NCBI GenBank assembly: GCA_046756925.1
Contig: JBHHXH010000023.1
Span: 1-33,699 of the forward strand
DNA from: JAJDBU01 sp046756925
GTDB lineage: Bacteria; Nitrospirota; Nitrospiria; SBBL01; JAADHI01
Direction: 5' to 3'
Length of the DNA: 33,699 bases
Made by a program: the position numbers and the translations under genes. The notes beneath the pieces are model-generated. The model was not told where the DNA came from. It made no database searches and worked only from the letters and a program-made list of their open reading frames with translations. Positions 23,925-32,181 of the stretch are shown here, piece by piece (within the stretch, counting starts at the first letter, position 1; every line of letters begins with the position of its first letter).

Positions 23925-25028
23925 ATGAAAAAAATGCTATTGTTTGGATCTTGGGTCTTGCTTTCTCTTTTATTCATGCCATCCGATTCGGAGGCGGCCT
24001 TGAAACTGATGAATGTGGACGATATCAAAGTCGGTTATGACGACGGATTCGTACTGAATGTGCAGGATCAGTTCTCTATTCGATTTAAGGCATATCTCCA
24101 ATTTCAACATCGTTATGTCGATGTCGACGGTCCGAGTGCGTCCAATATCTCCACCTTCAAGATTGCCAAGGGACGGCTCCGCTGGAATGGATTTATGTAC
24201 AATCCCAACATCGGCTATGTCATTCAACTGGAAGTCGCCAACGGGAGCGGCCCCAAGAATGTGGCCTTAAAAGATTTTTTAATCGATATCAAACATTATA
24301 AACATGTAAAGGTGCGGCTGGGACAGTTCAAGGTGCCGTTTAACCGGCAGCAGCTGGCCTTTTTCGGAGACCTCCAATTTGTCGACACCGCTCATGCCTC
24401 GCAGCAGTTCAACGCCAACCTGGTCAATGCCCGGGATATCGGGATCTCATTCATCGGGGAACATCAGGAACACCGGATCGAATACTTTGTGGGGATTTTT
24501 AACGGCAACGGCCTCAATGGAGACAATGACAGCAGCAAGTATCTCTCGGTGTTGCGGGTCGTCTTCAACCCATTCGGACGGATGTCCATATCCGAATCGG
24601 ACGTGGAAGAGACCGAAGAGAAACGGCTATCGGTCGGCGCCGGGATCGCTTACGATGCCGGAGACAGGAATGCATCCGCCATTCGGGGGTCGGCCCGAAC
24701 CTTGGCCTTTGAAATTGCATTCAAACATCGCGGAAAGTCGATTCAGGGAGAATATTTCTTCAGGGACCATGATAGAAATATCGATGCCGACGGCGGTTAT
24801 ATTCAAGGCGGCTTTTTTCTCGTCCCCCAAAAAATCGAATTGGCAGGCCGCTTTTCCCAGTTCAGTCCGGATGGCAGCGGGAACGACATCTCGGAGATGA
24901 CGGGCGGGATCAATTTCTTTTTCGCCGGACACCGCAGAAAGTTGCAGTTCGATATCACCTCTCTTTCTTTCGATGCGGGAGACCGCGACGATTTTATGGT
25001 GCGGTCGCAGTATCAAGCCTCTTTCTAG
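23925..25028 (+). CDS. OprO/OprP-like (phosphate-selective type) outer-membrane porin
   Basis: A 367-aa beta-barrel protein. I choose the ATG at 23925, with AAAGG six bases upstream, over the ATG at 23910. A signal peptide (MKKMLLFGSWVLLSLLFMPSDSEA) is followed by a short linker and the porin_O_P-type barrel: FKIAKGRLRWNGFMYNPNIGYVIQLEV, VKVRLGQFKVPFNRQQL and many alternating hydrophobic strands. It ends in Phe, as the outer-membrane assembly signal requires. Family members take up phosphate or pyrophosphate, but specificity cannot be read from this sequence, and the gene is not linked to pst. Confidence 0.85.
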   Translation: MKKMLLFGSWVLLSLLFMPSDSEAALKLMNVDDIKVGYDDGFVLNVQDQFSIRFKAYLQFQHRYVDVDGPSASNISTFKIAKGRLRWNGFMYNPNIGYVIQLEVANGSGPKNVALKDFLIDIKHYKHVKVRLGQFKVPFNRQQLAFFGDLQFVDTAHASQQFNANLVNARDIGISFIGEHQEHRIEYFVGIFNGNGLNGDNDSSKYLSVLRVVFNPFGRMSISESDVEETEEKRLSVGAGIAYDAGDRNASAIRGSARTLAFEIAFKHRGKSIQGEYFFRDHDRNIDADGGYIQGGFFLVPQKIELAGRFSQFSPDGSGNDISEMTGGINFFFAGHRRKLQFDITSLSFDAGDRDDFMVRSQYQASF

Positions 25029-25167
25029 GCACGGGACTCAGACGCAAGGCCTCCGGATTGCCAATCGACAATAATGACATTCGCTTAACGGTTGCTTGAG
25101 GATTCGTGCGTTTCCTTGCGGTTTATGTTCTTTTGGGCTGCCCTCATTTTATCGGGGCAAAACGTAC

Positions 25168-25197
25168 TTGCGGATAAACCGAAGGCAATGTTATATT
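25168..25197 (+). promoter_or_regulatory. candidate promoter of the ATP-grasp / glutaredoxin / kamA unit
   Basis: TTGCGG (25168-25173) and TATATT (25192-25197, 5 of 6) with an 18-bp spacer, in a conspicuously AT-rich patch (25189-25215). The leader would be about 25 nt and contains the TTTGGAGG site. The rest of the 201-bp gap after the porin shows nothing certain. Confidence 0.4.
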
Positions 25198-25229
25198 TAA
25201 AAAATTAATATATTTGGAGGCATAACGCT

Positions 25230-26762
25230 TTGCCGATAAGCAATGCCCCGCCTCCCCGTGAGGCGGATGCCGGCTTGATCACACCATCCAAAATCATCCG
25301 GGACCATCTCGTAGAGGAAGGGATTTTTCAATCGGATCCAAGATCCCAGGGCGCAAGCAAACCTTCGGATTCGATCTCCGCGGATGCGATCTCCGATGGG
25401 GGGAATGCCCGCTGGCGAATTGCCGTGAGGCCTTTCCACATCAGTCAAAACGCCTTCCAATTTCTGGAGTCTCTGGGCGCGCATCTCCTTTCTTTTTATC
25501 AGGTGGCGAACCGTCTCTACTTCGAGAGCGTGCGCGGCCAAGCCCCGGGCTGGGTCGCCGACTATCTCGATCAGGGGAAGCCGGAGTCTGTCGTGGCCCT
25601 GGGCCGGATGAACCGGTTTAAACAAGAACTGCCTGGTATCATCCGCCCGGACCTGATTCCAGGCGATACAGGAATGATGGCTACGGAGTTGGATGCGGTT
25701 CCTGGGGGGGTTGGCTTGACGGCGATGTTCCAGGATGTCTATAGTCCGTTCTTGGATAAGGGCGAGCGGATGATCGGCCAAACGGAGGGGATGGTCGAGG
25801 GGTTTGAGCGGATGATCCGGTCACTCTCGCCGAAAAAAAATCCGTGCTTGGTGATTGCGATTTCCGATGAGTCTCGCGCTTATCGATCCGAGATGGCTTG
25901 GCTGGCCGAAAGATTAAGAGGGCGAGGACTGTCGTGTTTTCTTGCGGCGCCCGGGGAGGTCCAATTTTCGGAAGAGGGTCTGTCGATCAAAAGAGAGGGC
26001 CGTGAATATTTGATTGACATCCTGTACCGATTTTTCGAACTCTTCGACTTAAAAAATATCCCCAAATCAGAGTTGATTTTATACGCCGCGAAGAAAAAAA
26101 AGGTTATTTTAACCCCGCCGCCAAAGGCATATCTTGAAGAGAAAAGCCTTTTTGCCCTGTTTCATCATCCGGTACTTCGGGTTTACTGGCAAAGTCACTT
26201 GGGTGAACAAGCATGGGAGGTCTTGAAAGATCTGTTTCCCAAGACCTGGATGCTCGATCCCAGGGTGACGCCTCCACATGCCATTATCCCCGACTTGAAG
26301 GTCGACGATCGGCCCGTTAGCGATTTTCGCGCCCTTGGGAGGACCACGCAAAAGGGACGGCGGTATGTTGTCAAACCATCCGGTTTTTCCAATTTGGCTT
26401 GGGGAAGCCGCGGCGTGTCCGTTGGGCATGACCTGTCCGAGGCGCGTTGGGCGGCCGTGATCGATGAAGCGCTCGAACATTTTCAAACAACGCCTCATAT
26501 TCTCCAGGCGTTTCATAAAGGGAAAAAGATGACTGTGGAGTACTATGACGACCGTTCCGATCGCTTGGTCCGGATGGAGGGGCGGACCCGTCTTTCCCCC
26601 TATTATTTTGTTTCCGGGCAGAAGGTTTGCCTCGGCGGGGTCTTGGCGACCGTTTGTTCCCTCGAAAAGAAATTGATTCACGGCATGGTCGATGCGGTCA
26701 TGGCCCCCTGTGCCGTGTCTGCTCCGTTATCAAAGACCCTCGCGACAAGGAGTGCTGATTGA
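25230..26762 (+). CDS. circularly permuted ATP-grasp-like protein, substrate unknown
   Basis: The 510-aa protein starts with TTG, with TTTGGAGG nine bases upstream. I do not recognise a named family, but its order of blocks resembles circularly permuted ATP-grasp enzymes of the glutathionylspermidine-synthase type. An N-terminal half has IIRPDLIPGDTGMMATELD and PGGVG (about 140-170). A middle part has ILYRFFELFDL and LILYAAKKKKVILTPPPKAYLEEKSLFALF (about 260-310). The C-terminal part has the probable ATP-binding YVVKPSGFSN..GSRGV and a final LIHGMVDAVMAPCAV. Such enzymes join a carboxylate to an amine using ATP. It is cytoplasmic, without signal or membrane segment. The glutaredoxin TTG overlaps its last Asp codon and stop (ATTGA), so coupling is clear. 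Confidence 0.7.
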   Translation: MPISNAPPPREADAGLITPSKIIRDHLVEEGIFQSDPRSQGASKPSDSISADAISDGGNARWRIAVRPFHISQNAFQFLESLGAHLLSFYQVANRLYFESVRGQAPGWVADYLDQGKPESVVALGRMNRFKQELPGIIRPDLIPGDTGMMATELDAVPGGVGLTAMFQDVYSPFLDKGERMIGQTEGMVEGFERMIRSLSPKKNPCLVIAISDESRAYRSEMAWLAERLRGRGLSCFLAAPGEVQFSEEGLSIKREGREYLIDILYRFFELFDLKNIPKSELILYAAKKKKVILTPPPKAYLEEKSLFALFHHPVLRVYWQSHLGEQAWEVLKDLFPKTWMLDPRVTPPHAIIPDLKVDDRPVSDFRALGRTTQKGRRYVVKPSGFSNLAWGSRGVSVGHDLSEARWAAVIDEALEHFQTTPHILQAFHKGKKMTVEYYDDRSDRLVRMEGRTRLSPYYFVSGQKVCLGGVLATVCSLEKKLIHGMVDAVMAPCAVSAPLSKTLATRSAD

Positions 26763-26989
26763 AACTGTATAATTTAGAGTCGTGTCCCTATTGCGTGATG
26801 GTCCGGAATAAACTGAATGCGCTTGGGCTTTCTTACGATAAGATCGACGTTCCATTGTGGCCCGGGCAACGTCGTGAAGTTTTTGATGTGTCGGGGCAGT
26901 TTACCGTTCCGGTGCTTGTCGACGGCGACCGGGTTTTCGATGACGAGCATGAGATCATTTCTTATCTAGAGCAAACTTATCACCCATAG
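26759..26989 (+). CDS. small glutaredoxin-like protein
   Basis: A 76-aa thioredoxin-fold protein with the dithiol motif CPYC (C9, C12), the cis-Pro segment FTVPVLVDG and a C-terminal DEHEIISYLEQTY helix. The length and the last helix also resemble the glutathione-S-transferase N-terminal domain. It starts with TTG inside the ATTGA overlap with the ATP-grasp gene; AAGGAG is seven bases upstream. Likely role: thiol-disulfide exchange or Fe-S delivery, perhaps for the radical SAM enzyme that follows after 32 bases. That link is inference. Confidence 0.85.
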   Translation: MKLYNLESCPYCVMVRNKLNALGLSYDKIDVPLWPGQRREVFDVSGQFTVPVLVDGDRVFDDEHEIISYLEQTYHP

Positions 26990-27021
26990 AACGATAAAAA
27001 CTTTTAAGGAGCATCGCCGCA

Positions 27022-28134
27022 TTGGAACAATGGCAGAAAGATCTGAAAGCATCGATTCACAATGTCGAGACACTTGAAGAAGTGCTGGGCATCCCGGCTG
27101 ATTCTGTCCGGGAGATTGTCGAAAAATATCCGATGCGGATTACCCCTTATGTTTTAAAACAACTCAAGAAAAAGGGGGATGCCCTCTGGAGACAGGTGGT
27201 CCCGACGCCGGAAGAAGCCTATTCGGATACGGCTTGCGAGATGGAAGATCCGCTGCATGAGGAAAAAGACAGCCCGGTTCCGAACCTGGTGCATCGCTAT
27301 CCCGATCGGGTCTTGCTTTTTGTGACCAATCAATGTCCCATCTATTGCCGGTTTTGCACCCGGAAACGCTTTGTGGGTTCTCCAGGCACGCTCACCCCCG
27401 AGAACCTGAAACAGGTGGTGGCCTATATTCGGGAACATCAAGAGATCCGCGACATCATTTTGTCCGGCGGCGATCCCTTGATGGTGGTGGACATGCTACT
27501 GGAGCGCATTCTCAAGGCCCTGCGTTCAATCGACCATCTCGAAATTATTCGGATCGGGACAAGGGTTCCGGGTTCTTTGCCCTCTCGGATTACCGAATCG
27601 CTTTGTCGCATGCTAAAGCAGTACCATCCGTTTTACATGAATTTGCACTTCAATCATCCCGATGAAATTACGCCGGAAGTGGCGCGGGCCTGCGGCATGC
27701 TGGCCGATGCGGGCATTCCCTTAGGCAGTCAAACCGTGCTGATGGAAGGGGTGAATGACGATCCGGAAACGATGAAGCGGCTCATGAAGAAGCTGTTGTC
27801 GATCAGGGTCAAACCATACTACATCTATCAGGCGGACTTGGTGCAAGGAACCCATCACTTTCGGACGCGCGTCGAGAAGGGCTTAAAGATTGTCTCCGCC
27901 TTGCGCGGGCACATCTCCGGCATGGCCGTGCCGCACTTCGTGATCGATGCGCCCCAGGGGGGCGGGAAGGTCGCTATCTTGCCGCAAGAAACCCTTCTTT
28001 ATATCGACGACGACGAAGTGATCGTTAAAAACTACGAAGAGAAATTGTTCAAATATCCCCAGCCTCGGCCGAGCAAAAAAACCAAACAATCTTCACTGAC
28101 CCTGATTTCTTCTCCGCATCATGACTGTGACTGA
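27022..28134 (+). CDS. kamA: lysine 2,3-aminomutase family radical SAM enzyme (KamA-type)
   Basis: Radical SAM/PLP enzyme predicted to turn L-lysine into beta-lysine. The 370-aa protein starts with TTG (AAGGAG ten bases upstream). The cluster motif is CPIYCRFC (C105, C109, C112), followed by SGGDPL (148-153). PLP-binding Lys316 lies in DAPQGGGK, and Asp272 (YQADL) and Asp309 correspond to the lysine-binding Asp293 and Asp330 of clostridial KamA as I recall them. EpmB, the EF-P enzyme, lacks the DAP..GGK motif, so KamA-type chemistry is favoured. The zinc-binding cysteines of the classical enzyme are missing: the NDCP Cys is Asp247 and the CNCDVC-like tail is replaced by a short Ser/Lys-rich end. 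No ablB-type acetyltransferase or efp is nearby. Confidence 0.88.
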   Translation: MEQWQKDLKASIHNVETLEEVLGIPADSVREIVEKYPMRITPYVLKQLKKKGDALWRQVVPTPEEAYSDTACEMEDPLHEEKDSPVPNLVHRYPDRVLLFVTNQCPIYCRFCTRKRFVGSPGTLTPENLKQVVAYIREHQEIRDIILSGGDPLMVVDMLLERILKALRSIDHLEIIRIGTRVPGSLPSRITESLCRMLKQYHPFYMNLHFNHPDEITPEVARACGMLADAGIPLGSQTVLMEGVNDDPETMKRLMKKLLSIRVKPYYIYQADLVQGTHHFRTRVEKGLKIVSALRGHISGMAVPHFVIDAPQGGGKVAILPQETLLYIDDDEVIVKNYEEKLFKYPQPRPSKKTKQSSLTLISSPHHDCD

Positions 28135-28265
28135 GCGGTCGAGTGAAGGAACTTCCGAATCGGTCATGTTTTTTTTAAGGTCAGATCTTTCCGTCTCTTC
28201 GTTATAAATGGAATCGAAATATTTTATCTTCTGAAAAGTTCAACCCAGACCTGACTGGAAGTCCT

Positions 28266-28589
28266 TTAGGCATCTTTAAAATCCAATCTGCCGATGGTCG
28301 GGAAGATGGTCTTGATCTTGACGGGTCCCTTGACCCTGGCCTGGCAGGCCAGCCGCACATCGGCCGCGAAGGAAAGATGGCCTCGCAGAGAAAACCGTTC
28401 GTAGTTTGTCATGGCGCTTAGTTGATCTTCTCCCTCTAGGACACGTACCCGACAGGTCGAGCAGAGACCGCGTCCGCCGCAGAGATGCATGTGTTTGACC
28501 CCTGCTTGCATGGAAGCGGCGAGCACCGAAATCCCCTCTTCGACCTCTATGGTTTTTTCGTTAATCGAAATCGGAATCTTTTTTTCCAT
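28266..28589 (-). CDS. 2Fe-2S ferredoxin
   Basis: A 107-aa soluble electron carrier. Cysteines follow C-x5-C-x2-C-x35-C (HLCGGRGLCSTC, then LACQ), the spacing of adrenodoxin-like or NqrF-type [2Fe-2S] ferredoxins rather than plant-type (C-x4-C). The start ATG has GAGGAG seven bases upstream. It lies 151 bp downstream of the CbiX-like gene on the same strand and converges on kamA. Its partner reductase is not in the window; service to the nearby radical SAM enzymes is possible but unproven. Confidence 0.92.
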   Translation of the reverse strand: MEKKIPISINEKTIEVEEGISVLAASMQAGVKHMHLCGGRGLCSTCRVRVLEGEDQLSAMTNYERFSLRGHLSFAADVRLACQARVKGPVKIKTIFPTIGRLDFKDA

Positions 28590-28740
28590 TATGACTCTCC
28601 TCGTTTATGAGCGTACATATTTTTATATGGATCATACTCCGGAGATGAACACCGTCATGGGAGATCGTTTACGACCCCGCGTTGAAGGTTCATGGCGGTG
28701 CCCAAAAGGTTGTGTTCCCCCCAAAAAGGGCGATGCCGTC

Positions 28741-29295
28741 TCATGAGAGGAAGGTCTTGAGATGATCGGCGATAAAACCGGCAACGGCCGATACCGGAAA
28801 AGGCCACGCATAGCATATTTTTGCGTTCGGGTGGTCTTGCCGGGCCTTTTGAATGGCTGCTGGAATATCGTTCTTCGAATGGGCTCCCCCTTGCGTCATC
28901 ATCGGTGTCGTGACGATCACGGTTCCCGAACCCCGCTCAACGGCCAGATCGATGGCGCGATCCAGATCCGGATCACAAAATTCGTTAAACCCGACAAAGA
29001 CATCCAGCCCCGTTTTAAGGCTCAATTCGCGCCCCAGGGCCATCGATCCTTCGTAGAATGGATCGTTTGCAGCGGTGCGAGGCCATTGGCGCATTTTCAT
29101 ATCCAGCACGTCATGACGGTCCGAGATTTCTTTGGCCGTGCTTTTCCCTTGCCGGAGTTTTGCACGAAGCTCGAAGAGTTCCGTGAGATCCTTTTTGGGA
29201 AAATCCTTCGGTGGACTGCCATGCATGGCTAAGACGATCGTCGTTGATTTGTTGAGGACCGCTTGTTGAGAGGATGGATGCCTGGGCGAAGACAT
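28741..29295 (-). CDS. CbiX/SirB-like sirohydrochlorin chelatase
   Basis: Family enzymes insert Co2+ or Fe2+ into sirohydrochlorin for cobalamin or siroheme. The 184-aa protein (ATG 29295; ATG 29301 also possible) has the N-terminal metal/active-site His in VLAMHGS and the second conserved block TPMMTQGGAHSKNDIP. Between the first strand and the first helix it has an insertion, PPKDFPKKDLTELFELRAKL, not found in minimal CbiX. One chelatase domain only, so it may dimerise. No ribosome-binding site is obvious. Other cobalamin or siroheme genes are not in the window; QueG (6849-7901) is a cobalamin user. Confidence 0.82.
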   Translation of the reverse strand: MSSPRHPSSQQAVLNKSTTIVLAMHGSPPKDFPKKDLTELFELRAKLRQGKSTAKEISDRHDVLDMKMRQWPRTAANDPFYEGSMALGRELSLKTGLDVFVGFNEFCDPDLDRAIDLAVERGSGTVIVTTPMMTQGGAHSKNDIPAAIQKARQDHPNAKICYAWPFPVSAVAGFIADHLKTFLS

Positions 29296-29409
29296 TTTCA
29301 TGCCGTTTGTTGTCCGGTGTGTGATATTCGAGAAAGTACCCGATCACGTCATTGCATTTCAAGTTATTTCCAAAGGAGGTTGGGCGATGGTTTCCATTGC
29401 GGTGATGAA

Positions 29410-29438
29410 TTGACAAGTTTTTTCTTTACGGCTATTTT
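29410..29438 (+). promoter_or_regulatory. promoter for the amidase gene
   Basis: Perfect TTGACA (29410-29415) and TATTTT (29433-29438, 4 of 6) with a 17-bp spacer. The transcript would begin near 29445, only five to eight bases before the ATGATG start of the amidase. Confidence 0.55.
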
Positions 29439-29449
29439 ATGAGTGTGAA

Positions 29450-30619
29450 ATGATGAAACGGATCGGATTGCTTTTTGTCGTTGTTTTCCATTTTTTCCTC
29501 GGAATGCCTTCCTGTACGGCCGCTGAAACCGGCGGGCTGCAAGACAGCGAAGCCCTTCTTTTAGTCCATCGCGCGAAAAATAAGACCCGACCCTCGGCGG
29601 TGATCGAGAAAATCCGTCATTCGAACAACCCGGATCACAGTCGGGTGGTTATCGATTTAAGCCGTCCGGTTTCCTACAAGGCGAATCGACATACCGCTTC
29701 TCAAACCATTGTTCTCGAGCTGAGTGGGACAAGACTTGGAGACGGGTTCAAAGGGAATCACGTCTTGGCGATCAACGGCAGCATCGTACGGAAGGTCGAG
29801 GCAAAGGAAAGCGGGAAGGGCAAAGTGCTCATCGATCTGAGATACAAGCGTCTGGGTGCGCATAAAATCATGCTGCTCAAGAAGCCGGACCGGCTGGTTC
29901 TCGATCTGTATCCGCCCACATCCGCCCCGCCTTCCTTCACGATCCATACGATCGTCATCGATCCCGGTCATGGCGGAAAAGACCCCGGCGCAACGAGTAA
30001 AAGCGGCCTTAAGGAAAAAGAAGTGGTCCTCGATGTGTCCCGCCGACTAAAGACACTCATTCAAAAGCGCCTCAACAAGAAAGTGATTCTGACGCGAAAC
30101 CGGGATATATTCATACCGCTAAAAAAACGCACCCAAATCGCCAATCGGAATCGCGCCGATCTTTTTATTTCGGTCCATGTCAATTCAAGCCCGCTTCGTC
30201 ATACAAAGGGAATCGAGGTGTATCTGCTGGGACGGGCATCGGACAAAGGGGCGATGGCGACGGCTGCCCGTGAAAACGCGGCTTCCGATGGGGAATCCTT
30301 CGATTTTCAGGAAATGATCTTCAATGACCTGGAACGGGAATTTACCATGAACGCCTCTCTCGAACTGGCCCATTTTACCAACGAGTCCATCGTAAAAAAC
30401 CTGATTTCGAAATACCCCACGGCGGCTTTGGGCGTTAAACGCGCGCCTTTTTTTGTGTTGGCCCATACCGACATGCCCGCCATTCTCGCCGAAATATCCT
30501 TTTTGAGCAATCGTATCGAAGAGAAACGCCTTCGGACCAAAGGCTATCGAAAAGCGGTGGCCGAGTCGCTTTACAAAGGGGTCGAAGCGTATATCCAATC
30601 GTTACAAGCCGGATCCTAA
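29450..30619 (+). CDS. amiC: N-acetylmuramoyl-L-alanine amidase (AmiC-type)
   Basis: Periplasmic zinc amidase that removes stem peptides from glycan strands, mainly at the division site. The 389-aa protein has a signal peptide (about 1-25), an AMIN domain that binds peptidoglycan (about 48-155) and an Amidase_3 domain (about 165-385). Zinc ligands are H174 (DPGHGG), E189 (KEKEVV) and H244 (SVHVNS); the catalytic Glu is E349 (ILAEISFLSN). A helix-rich insert at about 262-320, seen in EnvC/NlpD-activated amidases, suggests autoinhibition. Two ATGs in tandem (29450, 29453), no ribosome-binding site. truA follows after one base. Confidence 0.94.
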   Translation: MMKRIGLLFVVVFHFFLGMPSCTAAETGGLQDSEALLLVHRAKNKTRPSAVIEKIRHSNNPDHSRVVIDLSRPVSYKANRHTASQTIVLELSGTRLGDGFKGNHVLAINGSIVRKVEAKESGKGKVLIDLRYKRLGAHKIMLLKKPDRLVLDLYPPTSAPPSFTIHTIVIDPGHGGKDPGATSKSGLKEKEVVLDVSRRLKTLIQKRLNKKVILTRNRDIFIPLKKRTQIANRNRADLFISVHVNSSPLRHTKGIEVYLLGRASDKGAMATAARENAASDGESFDFQEMIFNDLEREFTMNASLELAHFTNESIVKNLISKYPTAALGVKRAPFFVLAHTDMPAILAEISFLSNRIEEKRLRTKGYRKAVAESLYKGVEAYIQSLQAGS

Positions 30620-30620
30620 G

Positions 30621-31355
30621 GTGCCCGTCGTCAAGTTGACCTTGTCTTATGACGGGACCGACTACCACGGGTGGCAAAAGCAACCCCGCTTGCCGACCAT
30701 CCAAGGACGAATGGAGACGGCACTCTACCAACTCACCCGTCAAAGGCTGGCAGTCCATGGTGCGGGACGGACGGACGCCGGCGTCCATGCCCTCGGTCAG
30801 GTGGCCCACTTTTTATCGGATCGTTCTTTTCAGCCGAAGGATTGGATTCGGGGAATCAACGCCCTCCTGCCGGAGGATATCGTGATCCGCGCCGCCGAAG
30901 TGGCGAAGGATCGATTCCACGCGAGGCATTCGGCCAAAAACAAACAATATCGCTATCTCATCCGAAACGCCGAGCTTCCCTCTCCCTTCGATCGGCGCAC
31001 GAAATGGTTTTTGCGGCAAACCCTCGATGTCGATGGCATGTCGCAGGCCGCCGAGGGCTTCAGGGGTGCACATGTCTTTACATCCTTTTGCGCTGCCGGC
31101 GCGGAAACGGACGATCATCATGTGGATTTAAAGCGGGTTGACCTTATTCAAAGGGAGGACGAGATCGCGGTGATCCTGGAAGCGCCTCGGTTTTTGCAAT
31201 ACATGGTCCGGAATATCGTCGGCTTTCTCGTCGAAGTTGGAAAAGGCAAACGAGGTCCTGGGGAGGTTTCGGACATCCTGGCGGCCAAAGACCGCCGAAG
31301 GGCCGGACCGACGGCTCCGTCACACGGTTTGTGCTTGATGAAGGTGGATTACTAA
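30621..31355 (+). CDS. truA: tRNA pseudouridine synthase A
   Basis: Makes pseudouridine at tRNA positions 38-40. The 244-aa protein starts with GTG one base after the amidase stop. The catalytic Asp lies in GRTDAGVHALGQVAHF (about residue 52). LSYDGTDYHGWQKQP at the N-terminus and RFLQYMVRNIVGFLVEVG at the C-terminus are family signatures. Length is normal. It converges on lgt with a 33-bp gap and no clear terminator. Confidence 0.97.
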   Translation: MPVVKLTLSYDGTDYHGWQKQPRLPTIQGRMETALYQLTRQRLAVHGAGRTDAGVHALGQVAHFLSDRSFQPKDWIRGINALLPEDIVIRAAEVAKDRFHARHSAKNKQYRYLIRNAELPSPFDRRTKWFLRQTLDVDGMSQAAEGFRGAHVFTSFCAAGAETDDHHVDLKRVDLIQREDEIAVILEAPRFLQYMVRNIVGFLVEVGKGKRGPGEVSDILAAKDRRRAGPTAPSHGLCLMKVDY

Positions 31356-31388
31356 AGGCAAGTCCGCCGGCGATGGGCTGAATCGTCT

Positions 31389-32174
31389 TTAAGCGGCTTC
31401 GACGCGATGCCTGCATCGCCAGACCATGATCAGCCCCAAGACAAACATCGGCAGACTGAGCAGTTGACCCATCGAAAAGAGATCCAGAAACAAACCGATG
31501 TGCGCATCGGGCTCTCGGGCGAATTCGACGAAGAAACGAAAAAGCCCGTAAAATAAGATCAAGGACCAAAAAAGGATGCCCCTCGCCAGTTCCTTCTTGG
31601 AGAGAACCCATAGGATGAGAAACAGCGCCCCTCCTTCCAAGCCGGCTTGATAGAGCTGGGAAGGATGCCGGCAGAGATCGCCTCCTTGAGGAAAGATCAT
31701 GCACCAGGGCAGATCGGTCGGACGCCCAAAGAGTTCCCCGTTGATGAAGTTTCCGATCCGCCCCAGCCCGAGACCGATCGGCACACTGACCATCGCCACA
31801 TCTGCGACTTCGTAAAACGAAAAGTGGTGCCGCTTGCAATAAAGCGCGCCGCCCGCGATCGCGCCGATCATGCCGCCGTGAAAAGACATCCCGCCTTCCC
31901 AAACTGCGAAAACCTTTGAAAGGTTGCTGAAATAATATCCGGGATTATAGATCAACGCATAGCCGAGCCGTCCGCCCAAGATCACGCCCAAGGCCGCATA
32001 GAGCATCAGATCGGAGATCTGGTCTTGCGTGATCTTGAGTTGCTTCTTGAAGGCGATGTATCGAATCAGAAAAATGGCGGAGATAAACGAGAGTGCGTAC
32101 ATCATGCCGTACCAGCGAAAGGCGAGCGGTCCGATGCGAAAAAAAACGGGGTCGATATTGGGATAGGGCAGCAT
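31389..32174 (-). CDS. lgt: prolipoprotein diacylglyceryl transferase
   Basis: Inner-membrane enzyme that attaches diacylglycerol to the lipobox cysteine, the first step of lipoprotein maturation. The 261-aa protein has seven predicted membrane segments, the signature GLGRIGNFINGELFGRPT, the essential-His region GGMSFHGGMIG and RHPSQLYQAGLEG. The start ATG is eight bases behind the stop of the exonuclease-like gene, so the two are probably co-transcribed. Confidence 0.98.
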   Translation of the reverse strand: MLPYPNIDPVFFRIGPLAFRWYGMMYALSFISAIFLIRYIAFKKQLKITQDQISDLMLYAALGVILGGRLGYALIYNPGYYFSNLSKVFAVWEGGMSFHGGMIGAIAGGALYCKRHHFSFYEVADVAMVSVPIGLGLGRIGNFINGELFGRPTDLPWCMIFPQGGDLCRHPSQLYQAGLEGGALFLILWVLSKKELARGILFWSLILFYGLFRFFVEFAREPDAHIGLFLDLFSMGQLLSLPMFVLGLIMVWRCRHRVEAA

Positions 32175-32181
32175 CAGTTTT

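Noticed and set aside
25041..25056. Match to part of the c-di-GMP-I (GEMM) riboswitch, GACGCAAGGCCTCCGG.
   Set aside because: Only this one block matches. The preceding AGGGCAAACC block, the GAAA tetraloop stem and the receptor stem are absent, and it follows directly after the porin stop.
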